Below, piece after piece: positions 24,573 to 32,425 of a stretch of 52,271 nucleotides of DNA. The notes under the pieces are model-generated. The model saw only the letters and a program-made list of their open reading frames with translations, ran no database searches and was not told where the DNA came from. Made by a program: the position numbers and the translations under genes. Location of the stretch: the NCBI RefSeq assembly GCF_022606295.1, contig NZ_JAHHZS010000030.1:1-52271 (forward strand), in the 5' to 3' direction. Origin of the DNA: Arthrobacter bambusae. Lineage in GTDB: Bacteria > Actinomycetota > Actinomycetes > Actinomycetales > Micrococcaceae. Position 1 is the first letter of the stretch. The number at the start of each line of letters is the position of its first letter.

Positions 24573-25619
24573 ATGGAGTGGCAGACCGACATCCTCGGTG
24601 CGGACTTCGAAAGTTGCGCATTCGAGGCGGCTGGACCTGACGGAGTGGTCCGGCGCGCAACGCTGGTCCGCCATGTTCCGCGCCAAGGTGCCGGCAACCC
24701 CTGTGATTCTCCCCCTCCGGCCGACCGCTCGGTCCTGTTCCTGCACGGGTGGAGCGACTACTTTTTCAACGTCGCCCTCGCGGAGTTCTGGACGGCACAA
24801 GGCTTCCGTTTCTACGCGTTGGACATGCACAACCATGGCCGCAGCCTGCAAGCGGACAGTCCTGGCGGTTACGTAGAGCACCTGAACGACTACGACGCCG
24901 AAATCAGCAAGGCCATCGACATGATCCGTTCCGCCGGTCAGCATGGCCAGGAGCCCGGTTCTTTGACGCTCATGGGACATTCCACCGGGGGTCTCGTCGC
25001 CGCTCTGTGGGCCAGCAGCCACCCTGGCTCTGTTCAGTACCTCGTACTCAACAGCCCGTGGCTTGAAATGCATGGAAGTTCCGTGGTCCGCCGCGCCGCG
25101 CAGACCATGGTGAAGCCGCTCGCGCGATTCCGACCCACGACGATCCTGCGCCTGCCCGAACGCGGCTTCTATTTCCGAAGCATCAGCAGCTCGGCCGAAG
25201 GCGAATGGCTCCTGGACGAAAAGTACCGTCCGCCCTTGGCCTTCCCCATGCGGGCCGGTTGGCTCAGTGCGGTCCTCAGCGGCCACACGAGGGTGGCCCG
25301 CGGGCTGAGGATAGACATCCCGATCCTGGTCCTGATTTCCGGAGCCAGCGCCAACGGCATGGTCTGGCAGGAGTCCATGCGGCACTCGGACGCCGTGCTG
25401 GACGTCAACACCATGGCCGTCCGGGCGATGACCCTGGGCCGTACGGTCACCCTGGAGCGGGTGGATGGCGGCCTCCACGACGTCTTCTTGTCGGCCGGTC
25501 CGGTACGCGCGGATGCCTATGACAGGCTTGCCCGCTGGATTCACGGGTACATCACCAGCGGGCCGCGGACGGAACCTCCGGCAGGCCGCGAACTGGGACA
25601 ATCGGGGGAAACGCCATGA
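24573..25619 (+). CDS. Alpha/beta hydrolase (first of a tandem pair)
   Basis: A 348-residue serine hydrolase without a signal peptide. The oxyanion-hole strand is SVLFLHGWSDYFF. The nucleophile elbow is LMGHSTGGLVAALWA (Ser137), the acid is Asp273 or Asp277 (SDAVLDV) and the base is His302 (GGLHDVFLS). The HGWSDYF...GFRFYALDMHNHGRSL pattern resembles monoacylglycerol-lipase/lysophospholipase-like enzymes. It starts 9 bases after the FAD dehydrogenase gene and its end overlaps the next hydrolase by 4 bases. It shares the same plan and many blocks with that neighbour (LNSPWLE, FPMRAGW, LHDVFLS), so the pair arose by duplication. Confidence 0.9.
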   Translation: MEWQTDILGADFESCAFEAAGPDGVVRRATLVRHVPRQGAGNPCDSPPPADRSVLFLHGWSDYFFNVALAEFWTAQGFRFYALDMHNHGRSLQADSPGGYVEHLNDYDAEISKAIDMIRSAGQHGQEPGSLTLMGHSTGGLVAALWASSHPGSVQYLVLNSPWLEMHGSSVVRRAAQTMVKPLARFRPTTILRLPERGFYFRSISSSAEGEWLLDEKYRPPLAFPMRAGWLSAVLSGHTRVARGLRIDIPILVLISGASANGMVWQESMRHSDAVLDVNTMAVRAMTLGRTVTLERVDGGLHDVFLSAGPVRADAYDRLARWIHGYITSGPRTEPPAGRELGQSGETP

Positions 25620-26689
25620 CCACGGAACTGGGGTTGCCAGTCTGGCAACAGGACTTTCTGGGGGGCGGGTTCGAGGCCTTGGAACTCGAACTCCCGCCGG
25701 ACGAAGAGGGACCCGCCTGCGCCACCCTCGTCCGGCACGTCCGTCCCGTGGCGGCACCGTCGGTGCCGCACGGGCTCCTGGATGCCTTGACGGCATTCAC
25801 CCGACGCCGACGCCGGAGCGTCGTTCCTGTCAGCCAGGGGCCGCCGAGGGTGGTGCTGTACCTCCACGGCTGGGCCGACTACTTCATGCAGACCGAACTG
25901 GCTGAGTTCCTGGGCGCCTCGGGCTTCCATTTCTATGCCCTTGACTTGCGGAAGTTCGGACGAAGCCTGCGGCCGGGCCAGACCCCCGGCTACACGACTG
26001 ACCTTTCTGTCTATGACGAAGACCTTGATGCCGCCCTCCGCGCGATCCGGCAGGATGTTGCCGAGCTGACGGGCAGCGTGGAGGAACCTACAATCCACCT
26101 CCTGGCCCATTCGCTGGGCGGCCTGATCGCGGCGCTGTGGGCGGACCGGAATCCCGGCCGCATTGCCACGCTGACATTGAATTCGCCGTGGTTGGAGCTC
26201 CAAGGCAGCAGCCTGATCCGCAGCATCGCGATGCACGTCGTGGAGCCGTTTGCCCGTACCGACCCCAAGCGTCCCTTCCGGTTCCCGGAGATGCCCGCCT
26301 ACTGGGAAAGCGTGAGCAACCTGGCCCACGGCGAATGGACCCTTGACCCGGAATGGCGGCCGCGCGCTTCCTTCCCGATCCGCGCAGGGTGGACCAAGGC
26401 AGTCCTCGCGGGCCACGCCGCCGTCGAACGCAAACTCAATATCGACGCTCCGGTGCTCGTGCTGCTTTCCGGCCGGACCCGGATCCAGGCTGAGTGGACC
26501 GCGGAGCTTATGCGCGTCGACGCCGTGATCGACGTCGAGCAGACGGCCCGCCGGGCGCTGGGCCTCGGGCGCCGGACTGCGGTGTTCCGCTATCCGGGTG
26601 CGCTCCACGATGTGTTCCTGTCACGGCGCACCGTCCGGCAGCAGGCCTACAGGGACGTTGCCATCTGGTTGGCTTCGTACCCGGACTGA
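25616..26689 (+). CDS. Alpha/beta hydrolase (second of a tandem pair)
   Basis: A 357-residue paralogue of the preceding gene. VVLYLHGWADYFMQTELAEFLG matches the first copy's oxyanion-hole region. The nucleophile elbow is LLAHSLGGLIAALWA (Ser166, with Ala before His in place of Gly), the acid is Asp302 or Asp306 and the base is His331 (GALHDVFLS). It carries an Arg-rich insert (FTRRRRRSVVPVSQ, 61-74) absent from the first copy. The ATG overlaps the previous stop (ATGA). Divergence around the active site suggests different substrates. It is the last gene of the operon and convergent with uppS. Confidence 0.9.
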   Translation: MTTELGLPVWQQDFLGGGFEALELELPPDEEGPACATLVRHVRPVAAPSVPHGLLDALTAFTRRRRRSVVPVSQGPPRVVLYLHGWADYFMQTELAEFLGASGFHFYALDLRKFGRSLRPGQTPGYTTDLSVYDEDLDAALRAIRQDVAELTGSVEEPTIHLLAHSLGGLIAALWADRNPGRIATLTLNSPWLELQGSSLIRSIAMHVVEPFARTDPKRPFRFPEMPAYWESVSNLAHGEWTLDPEWRPRASFPIRAGWTKAVLAGHAAVERKLNIDAPVLVLLSGRTRIQAEWTAELMRVDAVIDVEQTARRALGLGRRTAVFRYPGALHDVFLSRRTVRQQAYRDVAIWLASYPD

Positions 26690-26724
26690 GCGGTTGGCAC
26701 GCTTGTGCCAATTCCTTGCCGCAG

Positions 26725-27543
26725 TCAGCGGGGTGCGGCAGCGTCTACGGCGCCTCCGTAGCGGCGGTCGCGTTTGGCGTAAATCTCGACGGCGTCCCAC
26801 AACGTCCTGCGGTCGACGTCGGGCCACAACGTGTCCATGAAGACGAACTCCGCGTAGGCCGATTGCCACAAGAGGAAGTTCGAGAGCCGTTGCTCGCCGG
26901 AGCTCCGTAGAAACAGATCGACGTCCGGAAGGTCCGGTTCGTCGAGGTACTTCTGGATGGTCTTCTCGGTGACGGAACCCGGCTTCAGGCGGCCATCGGC
27001 AACATCCTGGGCAATCGCGGCCACGGCATCGGCGATCTCGGCCCGGCCGCCGTAGTTAACACACATGGTCAAAGTGCAGGTGTCGTTGCCGCGCGTGAAC
27101 TGCTCGGCATCCTCCAGCTCTTTGATGACGGAACCCCACAGCCTGGGCCGCCGCCCCGCCCAGCGAATCCGCACCCCCCATTCATCGAGCTGGTTGCGTT
27201 GCCGACGTAGCACGTCCTTGTTAAATCCCATGAGAAAGCGCACTTCTTCAGGAGAGCGACGCCAGTTTTCGGTGGAGAAAGCATAGACGCTGACATATTT
27301 GATGCCCAGTTCGATCGCCCCGGCCATCACGTCCAGCAGGGCCGGCTCCCCTGCCTTGTGGCCCTCGATGCGCGGCAGCCCACGTTGGTTCGCCCAGCGG
27401 CCGTTGCCGTCCATGACGATGGCGACGTGTTGCGGTATCAGTTCTGCGGGGATGGCCGGCGGCCTGGCGCCGGAAGGATGGTGGTAGGGGGCCTTCACCG
27501 GCGCGGTCCGCGTCGTTGCCGTCTTCTTTTTTCCCAGTGCCAC
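26725..27543 (-). CDS. uppS: Isoprenyl transferase (polyprenyl diphosphate synthase)
   Basis: A 272-residue cis-prenyltransferase. The signature IVMDGNGRWANQRGLPRIEGHKAG carries the catalytic Asp. SVYAFSTENWRRSPEEVRFLM, TLTMCVNYGGRAEIADA and VDLFLRSSGEQRLSNFLLWQSAYAEFVFMDTLWPD are the other conserved regions. It makes the long-chain polyprenyl carrier for cell-wall synthesis. A basic ~30-residue extension precedes the core. It begins 2 bases after recO, so the two genes are co-transcribed. Confidence 0.95.
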   Translation of the reverse strand: MALGKKKTATTRTAPVKAPYHHPSGARPPAIPAELIPQHVAIVMDGNGRWANQRGLPRIEGHKAGEPALLDVMAGAIELGIKYVSVYAFSTENWRRSPEEVRFLMGFNKDVLRRQRNQLDEWGVRIRWAGRRPRLWGSVIKELEDAEQFTRGNDTCTLTMCVNYGGRAEIADAVAAIAQDVADGRLKPGSVTEKTIQKYLDEPDLPDVDLFLRSSGEQRLSNFLLWQSAYAEFVFMDTLWPDVDRRTLWDAVEIYAKRDRRYGGAVDAAAPR

Positions 27544-27545
27544 TT

Positions 27546-28301
27546 TCAGCTTCGCTCCACATGTTTGAGGGACTTCAATGCTCGTTCAAGATGCCATTGC
27601 AGGTAGCTCGCCACCAATCCGGCGGCCTCGCGGCGGTGCAAGGATTCGGAGCTATCCGCGGTAGCCCAGTCCCCCGTGAGCAGCGCGCCCAGCAAGACGA
27701 CGGTCTCGCGAGCGGGTGCCGGCGAACCGGGCGGGCGGCAGTCGTTGCAGATCATTCCGCCCAAAGGAGCGGAGAAAGCCGTGTGCGGACCGCTCGCCCC
27801 GCAGCGGGCGCAATCCGTGAAACTGGGTGCCCAGCCTCCGGTTGCCAAAGCGCGGAGCAGGTAGGAATCAAGAATGAGTTCCGGCGGGTGGTCGGAACGG
27901 CTCAACGCAGCTAGTGCCCCGACAAGCAGGTTGTATTGGGCCGTTCCGGAATCGGCGTCGGCGTCGGTCAGTTTCTCCGCCGTTTCCGTCATGGCGGCTG
28001 CAACGGTATACCGGGAGTAATCGGCGGCGATCGAGCTCCCATAGGCTCCCTTGGCGACCGCCTGGGTGACAATATCCAAGGTGCGGCCGGACACGAGTTG
28101 CAGGTCAGCGACCATGAACGGCTCCAGCCGGGCGCCGAACCGGCTGCTGGTGCGCCGTACGCCCTTGGCAACCGCCCTGACTTGTCCATGGTGCTTTGTG
28201 AGCAAGGTGATGATGCGGTCCGCTTCGCCCAGCTTGTGGGTGCGCAGCACGACGGCATCGTCCCGATAGGAGCGCGCTGCAAACGACGAAGGATTGGCCA
28301 C
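27546..28301 (-). CDS. recO: DNA repair protein RecO
   Basis: A 251-residue RecF-pathway protein. The N-terminal OB fold is SFAARSYRDDAVVLRTHKLGEADRIITLLTKHHGQVRAVAKGVRRTSSRFGARLEPF. The C-terminal half holds a zinc-binding site in CARCGASGPHTAF...GMICNDCRPP (two CxxC pairs). RecO loads RecA on SSB-coated DNA. The frame is open upstream, but homology starts at GTG 28301 (VANPSSFAARSY), with only a weak RBS. It follows leuA after 83 bases that include a hairpin, and is coupled to uppS. Confidence 0.92.
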   Translation of the reverse strand: MANPSSFAARSYRDDAVVLRTHKLGEADRIITLLTKHHGQVRAVAKGVRRTSSRFGARLEPFMVADLQLVSGRTLDIVTQAVAKGAYGSSIAADYSRYTVAAAMTETAEKLTDADADSGTAQYNLLVGALAALSRSDHPPELILDSYLLRALATGGWAPSFTDCARCGASGPHTAFSAPLGGMICNDCRPPGSPAPARETVVLLGALLTGDWATADSSESLHRREAAGLVASYLQWHLERALKSLKHVERS

Positions 28302-28344
28302 AGTTAATCTTCGCACCACACCGGGCCTTCTCAGGTCCGGTGAA

Positions 28345-28378
28345 GCCGTGCGGCGCCGTGTTGACGGCGCCGCACGGC
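28345..28378 (-). terminator. Hairpin between leuA and recO
   Basis: A 15-bp perfect stem, GCCGTGCGGCGCCGT (28345-28359) with its complement (28364-28378), and a GTTG loop. It follows the leuA stop directly. There is only a weak T-rich tail on the minus strand, so it may attenuate rather than fully stop transcription into recO. Confidence 0.6.
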
Positions 28379-28384
28379 ACATGG

Positions 28385-30124
28385 CTATGCCCGGACGGCC
28401 CTGATGGCACGGTTGACGGCAGAGATGACCGCCTTGAGCGCTGCGGTGCTCGTGTTGGGATCGATGCCCACACCCCAGAGAACCCGCTCGCCAACGGCGC
28501 ATTCCACATACGCCGCGGCGGTGGCGCTGCCACCTTCGGACAGCGCATGTTCCGAGTAGTCCAGGACGCGGACGTCCACGCCGTCTTGGCGCAAGATGTC
28601 CAGCATGGCCGCGATCGGTCCGTTGCCGGCGCCGGTGCGCTGAACTACAGTGCCGTCAATGCGCAGGGCTGCGTGCAGGGTGAGCTCGCCGGACTCATCG
28701 GTTTCGGTGCGGATGGAACCCAGCGAATAGCGTCCCCACTGGCCGTCGGCCGTGCTGGCGGGCAAGTACTCGTCCTGGAACATCGCCCACAACTGGGCTC
28801 CGCTGACTTCGCCGCCCACGGTGTCGGTGCGGTGCTGGATGACGCCGGAGAACTCGATTTGGGCCCGGCGCGGCAGGTCCAGGCTGTGCTCGTTCTTGAG
28901 CAGGTACGCCACGCCGCCCTTGCCGGACTGGGAGTTGACGCGGATGACTGCCTCGTAGCTGCGGCCCAGGTCCTTGGGATCGATCGGCAAGTACGGAACC
29001 TGCCACGTGAAGTCGTCCACGGCCTTGCCGGCAGCGGCAGCGTCCTTTTCGAGGGCTTCGAAGCCCTTCTTGATGGCGTCCTGGTGCGAGCCGGAGAACG
29101 CCGTGAACACCAGATCGCCGCCATACGGGGAACGCTCGGGAACCGGCAGCTGGTTGCAGTACTCCACGGTCCGTCGGACTTCATCGATGTCGGAGAAGTC
29201 GATCATCGGGTCGACGCCCTGGACAAACATGTTCAGGCCGAGGGTGACCAGGTCCACGTTGCCGGTCCGCTCGCCGTTGCCGAACAAGCAGCCTTCGATG
29301 CGGTCGGCGCCGGCCAGATAGCCCAACTCTGCAGCGGCAACGCCCGTCCCGCGATCGTTGTGCGGGTGGAGGGAGATGATGATGCCGTCACGGGGATGCA
29401 GGTTACGGTGCATCCATTCGATGGAGTCCGCGTAGACATTCGGGGTGGCCATTTCCACGGTAGCGGGCAGGTTGATGATGACCTGCTTGTCCGCGGATGC
29501 TTCGAAAACGTCGGCAATCGCGTTGCAAACGCGCGCTGCGTACTCAAGTTCGGTTCCGGTGAAAGACTCCGGCGAATACTCGTACGTGATGTGGGTATCC
29601 GTGAGTGTTTCCTCGTACTTCTTGCACAAGCGGGCACCTTGGAGGGCGATGTCCAGGATGCCGTCCTCGTCCTGGTTGAACACGACGCGGCGCTGCAGAA
29701 CCGAGGTTGAGTTGTACAGGTGGACGATTGCCTGCTTGGCGCCCACGAGGGATTCGTAGGTGCGCTCGATGAGGTGTTCACGTGCCTGGGTCAGGACCTG
29801 GATGGAGACGTCATCCGGAATGTGACCGCCTTCGATGAGCTGCCGCACGAAGTCGAAGTCGGTCTGCGAAGCGGACGGGAAGCCGACTTCGATTTCCTTG
29901 TACCCCATCTTGACCAGCAGCTGGAACATCTTCAGCTTGCGGGCAGGGCTCATGGGGTCGATCAGGGCCTGGTTGCCGTCACGGAGGTCCACAGCGCACC
30001 AGCGCGGAGCCTTGGTGATGACCTTGTCCGGCCAGGTGCGGTCCGGGAGCTCGACATTGATCTGGTCCTGGAAAGGCAGGTACCGGTGAATGGGCATTCC
30101 GGAGGGCTTTTGTGCGTTGCGCAT
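28385..30124 (-). CDS. leuA: 2-isopropylmalate synthase
   Basis: A 579-residue enzyme that condenses 2-ketoisovalerate with acetyl-CoA, the first step of leucine synthesis. The catalytic barrel shows RWCAVDLRDGNQALIDPM (metal Asp and catalytic Arg), EVGFPSASQTDFDFVR, VISLHPHNDRGTGVAAAELGYLAGADRIEGCLFGNGERTGNVDLVT (HxH metal ligands) and a C-terminal allosteric LeuA domain (ELTLHAALRIDGTVVQRTGAGNGPIAAMLDIL). The type is the long actinobacterial and fungal form. The start is ATG 30124 with AAAAGG upstream. A leader ORF with a Leu-Leu-Leu run lies 73 bases upstream and probably controls expression by leucine. Confidence 0.96.
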   Translation of the reverse strand: MRNAQKPSGMPIHRYLPFQDQINVELPDRTWPDKVITKAPRWCAVDLRDGNQALIDPMSPARKLKMFQLLVKMGYKEIEVGFPSASQTDFDFVRQLIEGGHIPDDVSIQVLTQAREHLIERTYESLVGAKQAIVHLYNSTSVLQRRVVFNQDEDGILDIALQGARLCKKYEETLTDTHITYEYSPESFTGTELEYAARVCNAIADVFEASADKQVIINLPATVEMATPNVYADSIEWMHRNLHPRDGIIISLHPHNDRGTGVAAAELGYLAGADRIEGCLFGNGERTGNVDLVTLGLNMFVQGVDPMIDFSDIDEVRRTVEYCNQLPVPERSPYGGDLVFTAFSGSHQDAIKKGFEALEKDAAAAGKAVDDFTWQVPYLPIDPKDLGRSYEAVIRVNSQSGKGGVAYLLKNEHSLDLPRRAQIEFSGVIQHRTDTVGGEVSGAQLWAMFQDEYLPASTADGQWGRYSLGSIRTETDESGELTLHAALRIDGTVVQRTGAGNGPIAAMLDILRQDGVDVRVLDYSEHALSEGGSATAAAYVECAVGERVLWGVGIDPNTSTAALKAVISAVNRAIRAVRA

Positions 30125-30180
30125 GACTTGGGGCCTTTTCTCTTAATCTTTGATGGAAGATTGGCCGGGCACAGCTAACT

Positions 30181-30294
30181 CCGCAGCGAGGGTTGGCCTA
30201 GCGAATGATCGCCTTCGAGGCCCCGCCGCGGCAGCTAAGGAGAAGCATTCCTGCACGCACCATTTCACACTAACACGGGTGCGTATGATGACAA
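30181..30294 (-). promoter_or_regulatory. leuA promoter and attenuator-like leader
   Basis: On the minus strand, TTGTCA (30294-30289), a 16-base spacer and TAGTGT (30272-30267) form a good promoter, with initiation expected near 30260. The leader RNA encodes the short ORF at 30263-30198. Its segment CCGCGGCGGGG, just after the Leu codons, can pair over 11 positions (two G-U) with CCCTCGCTGCGG located past the ORF stop. Ribosome position on the Leu codons would decide whether this pairing forms. Confidence 0.65.
30198..30263 (-). CDS. leuA leader peptide
   Basis: A 21-codon ORF reading MVRAGMLLLSCRGG followed by seven more residues and TAG. Three consecutive Leu codons (CTT CTC CTT) lie at positions 7-9. 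It ends 73 bases before leuA. The promoter geometry places transcription start at or beside the first codons (ATG 30263 or GTG 30260), so the peptide is probably read from a leaderless mRNA. Leu-rich leader ORFs before leuA have been predicted for Actinobacteria by comparative work, and they act as sensors of charged tRNA-Leu. The peptide itself is unlikely to have a function. Confidence 0.65.
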   Translation of the reverse strand: MVRAGMLLLSCRGGASKAIIR

Positions 30295-30375
30295 TGCAAT
30301 ACCAGATGCAACGTCCACTATGCAGACGCGGGAACGGTTGTGAGCCGGTTCCGCTCGTCTTCCGAAGGAGTTCTT

Positions 30376-32328
30376 GTGCCACAGTCGGGGATCACACTGT
30401 CCAACATCGATGAAAGCGTCAGGCCGCAGGACGACCTTTACCAGCACGTCAATGGTGCGTGGCTGAAGTCGACGGTGATCCCTGACGACCGCCCGCTTGA
30501 GGGAACGTTCACGGCCCTGCGGGACGGCGCCGAACTGGCAGTCAAAGCGATCATCGAGGAAGCTGCCGCCAAGGGCGAGGACGCCAGCGGCATCGAACGC
30601 AAGGTAGGCGAGCTCTACAACAGCTTCATGGACGAGGAAGCCATCGAAGCAAGGGGCATGGAGCCTGTCCGGGACAGGCTCGCGGAGGTTTTTGCGACTA
30701 CTTCGCCCGCCGGCGTGGTGTCCCTGACCGGGCGGCTGTTCCGCTCGGATGTCTCCGGCCTCTTCTCGATCTACCCGGCTCCCGACGCCGGGAACCCGGA
30801 CCGGGTCCTGTTGTACATCGGCCAGGGCGGCCTGGGGCTTCCCGATGAGTCCTACTACCGGGACGAGAAGTTCGCAGGCATTGTCAGCGCCTATGCGAAA
30901 TATGTCGCCAAGCTCTTCGGGCTGGCAGGAATTCCCGACGCCGACGGTGCTGCCGCGCGCGTTGTCGCCCTCGAAAAAGCACTCGCCTCGCACCATTGGG
31001 ACAACGTCACCTTGCGGGATCCGCAGAAGACGTACAACCTCAAGACCGTGGAAGAGGGCCGGGAGCTTTTCCCGTACCTCGACGCATGGTTCGATTCGGC
31101 CCGGATCGAAGGCGACAAATTCGCCGAGCTGGTGGTGAGCACGCCTGATTTCTTCACCGGCGCGTCTGCCCTCGTCGAGTCCGAGCCGCTTGCCACATGG
31201 CAGGAGTGGCTGGCCCTTCGTGTGCTCAATGCCGCCGCCCCCTACCTCTCCTCGGGGTTCGTGGACGCGAACTTCGATTTCTACGGCACCACCCTGAGCG
31301 GCACTCCGCAGAACAAGGACCGCTGGAAGCGCGGCGTCGCCGTCGTCGAGGCCGCCTTGGGCGAGGCCGTCGGCCAAATCTATGTGGAGCGCCACTTCCC
31401 TGAGGGTTACAAAGCCAGGATGCAGACTCTGGTTGCCAAACTCATCGAGGCCTACCGCGAGAGCATCACGGCGCTCGATTGGATGGGCGAGGACACCAAA
31501 GCGGAAGCGTTGAAAAAGCTCGCGGCCTTCCGGCCCAAGATTGGTTTCCCGGACAAGTGGATCGACTATTCCGCCGTCGACATTCACCCTGGCGATCTTC
31601 TGGGGAACGTCGAGCGGGCGCACAACGCCGACGTCGACCGGCACCTCGATGAGGTCGGCAAGCCGGTCGATCTCGACAAGTGGCTCATGACCCCGCAGAC
31701 GGTCAACGCGTACTACCACCCGATGTTGAACGAGATTGTCTTCCCAGCTGCGATCCTGCAGCCGCCCTTTTTCACGGCGGAGGCCGACGACGCGGTCAAC
31801 TATGGAGGCATCGGCGCCATCATCGGCCATGAAATCGGCCACGGCTTCGACGACCAGGGCTCCCAGTTCGACGGGAGCGGGGCGCTGCGGAATTGGTGGA
31901 GCGAGGAGGACCGCAAGGCCTTCGAAGGGCTCGCGGCGAAACTCGTGGCCCAATTCGACGCCCTTGCCCCCTATGCCGCGCCCGAGCACAAGGTCAACGG
32001 GAAACTCACGCTCGGCGAAAACATCGGCGACCTGGGTGGCCTGACCATCGCCTACAAGGCCTACCTCCTGAGCCTCGACGGTTCGGAGCCGCCGGTTCTT
32101 GAAGGACTGAGCGGTGGCCAGCGCTTCTTCATGTCCTGGGCGGCCGGCTGGCGCCAGGTCATCCGTCCTGAGGAAGCCATCCGGCGCGTCGCGACTGACC
32201 CGCACTCCCCCAACGAGTTCCGAACCAATGCCATCGCGAAGAACCTCGACTCGTTCCACGACGCGTTCGCAGTGGAACCCGGGGATGGAATGTGGCTGTC
32301 GCCCGAGGACCGGGTCAGTATCTGGTAG
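30376..32328 (+). CDS. M13 family zinc metallopeptidase
   Basis: A 650-residue neprilysin-like endopeptidase (PepO/Zmp1 type). Visible features are the N-terminal DESVRPQDDLYQHVNGAWLKSTVIPDDRP, the substrate-binding NAYYHP (N444), the zinc motif IGHEIGHGFDDQG (H485, E486, H489) and GENIGDLGG with the third zinc ligand E548 and D552. It ends in a typical VEPGDGMWLSPEDRVSIW. There is no signal peptide, so it is either cytoplasmic or exported by another route, as in mycobacterial Zmp1. GTG 30376 has GAAGGAG 5 bases upstream and is preferred to GTG 30340. TATGAT (30284-30289) is a possible -10, overlapping the divergent leuA promoter. Confidence 0.94.
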   Translation: MPQSGITLSNIDESVRPQDDLYQHVNGAWLKSTVIPDDRPLEGTFTALRDGAELAVKAIIEEAAAKGEDASGIERKVGELYNSFMDEEAIEARGMEPVRDRLAEVFATTSPAGVVSLTGRLFRSDVSGLFSIYPAPDAGNPDRVLLYIGQGGLGLPDESYYRDEKFAGIVSAYAKYVAKLFGLAGIPDADGAAARVVALEKALASHHWDNVTLRDPQKTYNLKTVEEGRELFPYLDAWFDSARIEGDKFAELVVSTPDFFTGASALVESEPLATWQEWLALRVLNAAAPYLSSGFVDANFDFYGTTLSGTPQNKDRWKRGVAVVEAALGEAVGQIYVERHFPEGYKARMQTLVAKLIEAYRESITALDWMGEDTKAEALKKLAAFRPKIGFPDKWIDYSAVDIHPGDLLGNVERAHNADVDRHLDEVGKPVDLDKWLMTPQTVNAYYHPMLNEIVFPAAILQPPFFTAEADDAVNYGGIGAIIGHEIGHGFDDQGSQFDGSGALRNWWSEEDRKAFEGLAAKLVAQFDALAPYAAPEHKVNGKLTLGENIGDLGGLTIAYKAYLLSLDGSEPPVLEGLSGGQRFFMSWAAGWRQVIRPEEAIRRVATDPHSPNEFRTNAIAKNLDSFHDAFAVEPGDGMWLSPEDRVSIW

Positions 32329-32355
32329 CCATCTGGTAGGCGGCGACGCTAAACG

Positions 32356-32398
32356 GAAGGGAGCGGTCTCCACGCGACGTGTGGAGACCGCTCCCTTC
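32356..32398. terminator. Bidirectional terminator hairpin
   Basis: An 18-bp perfect stem (32356-32373 with 32381-32398) around GGGAGCGGTCTCCAC with a 7-base loop, between the convergent M13 peptidase and LCP genes. Confidence 0.85.
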
Positions 32399-32425
32399 GC
32401 TGCGTCCCGGGTCTTTCCCGTGTTG

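Noticed and set aside
30265..32373. 702-codon minus-strand open frame opposite the M13 peptidase gene
   Set aside because: Antisense shadow of a well-conserved metallopeptidase with no recognisable domain.
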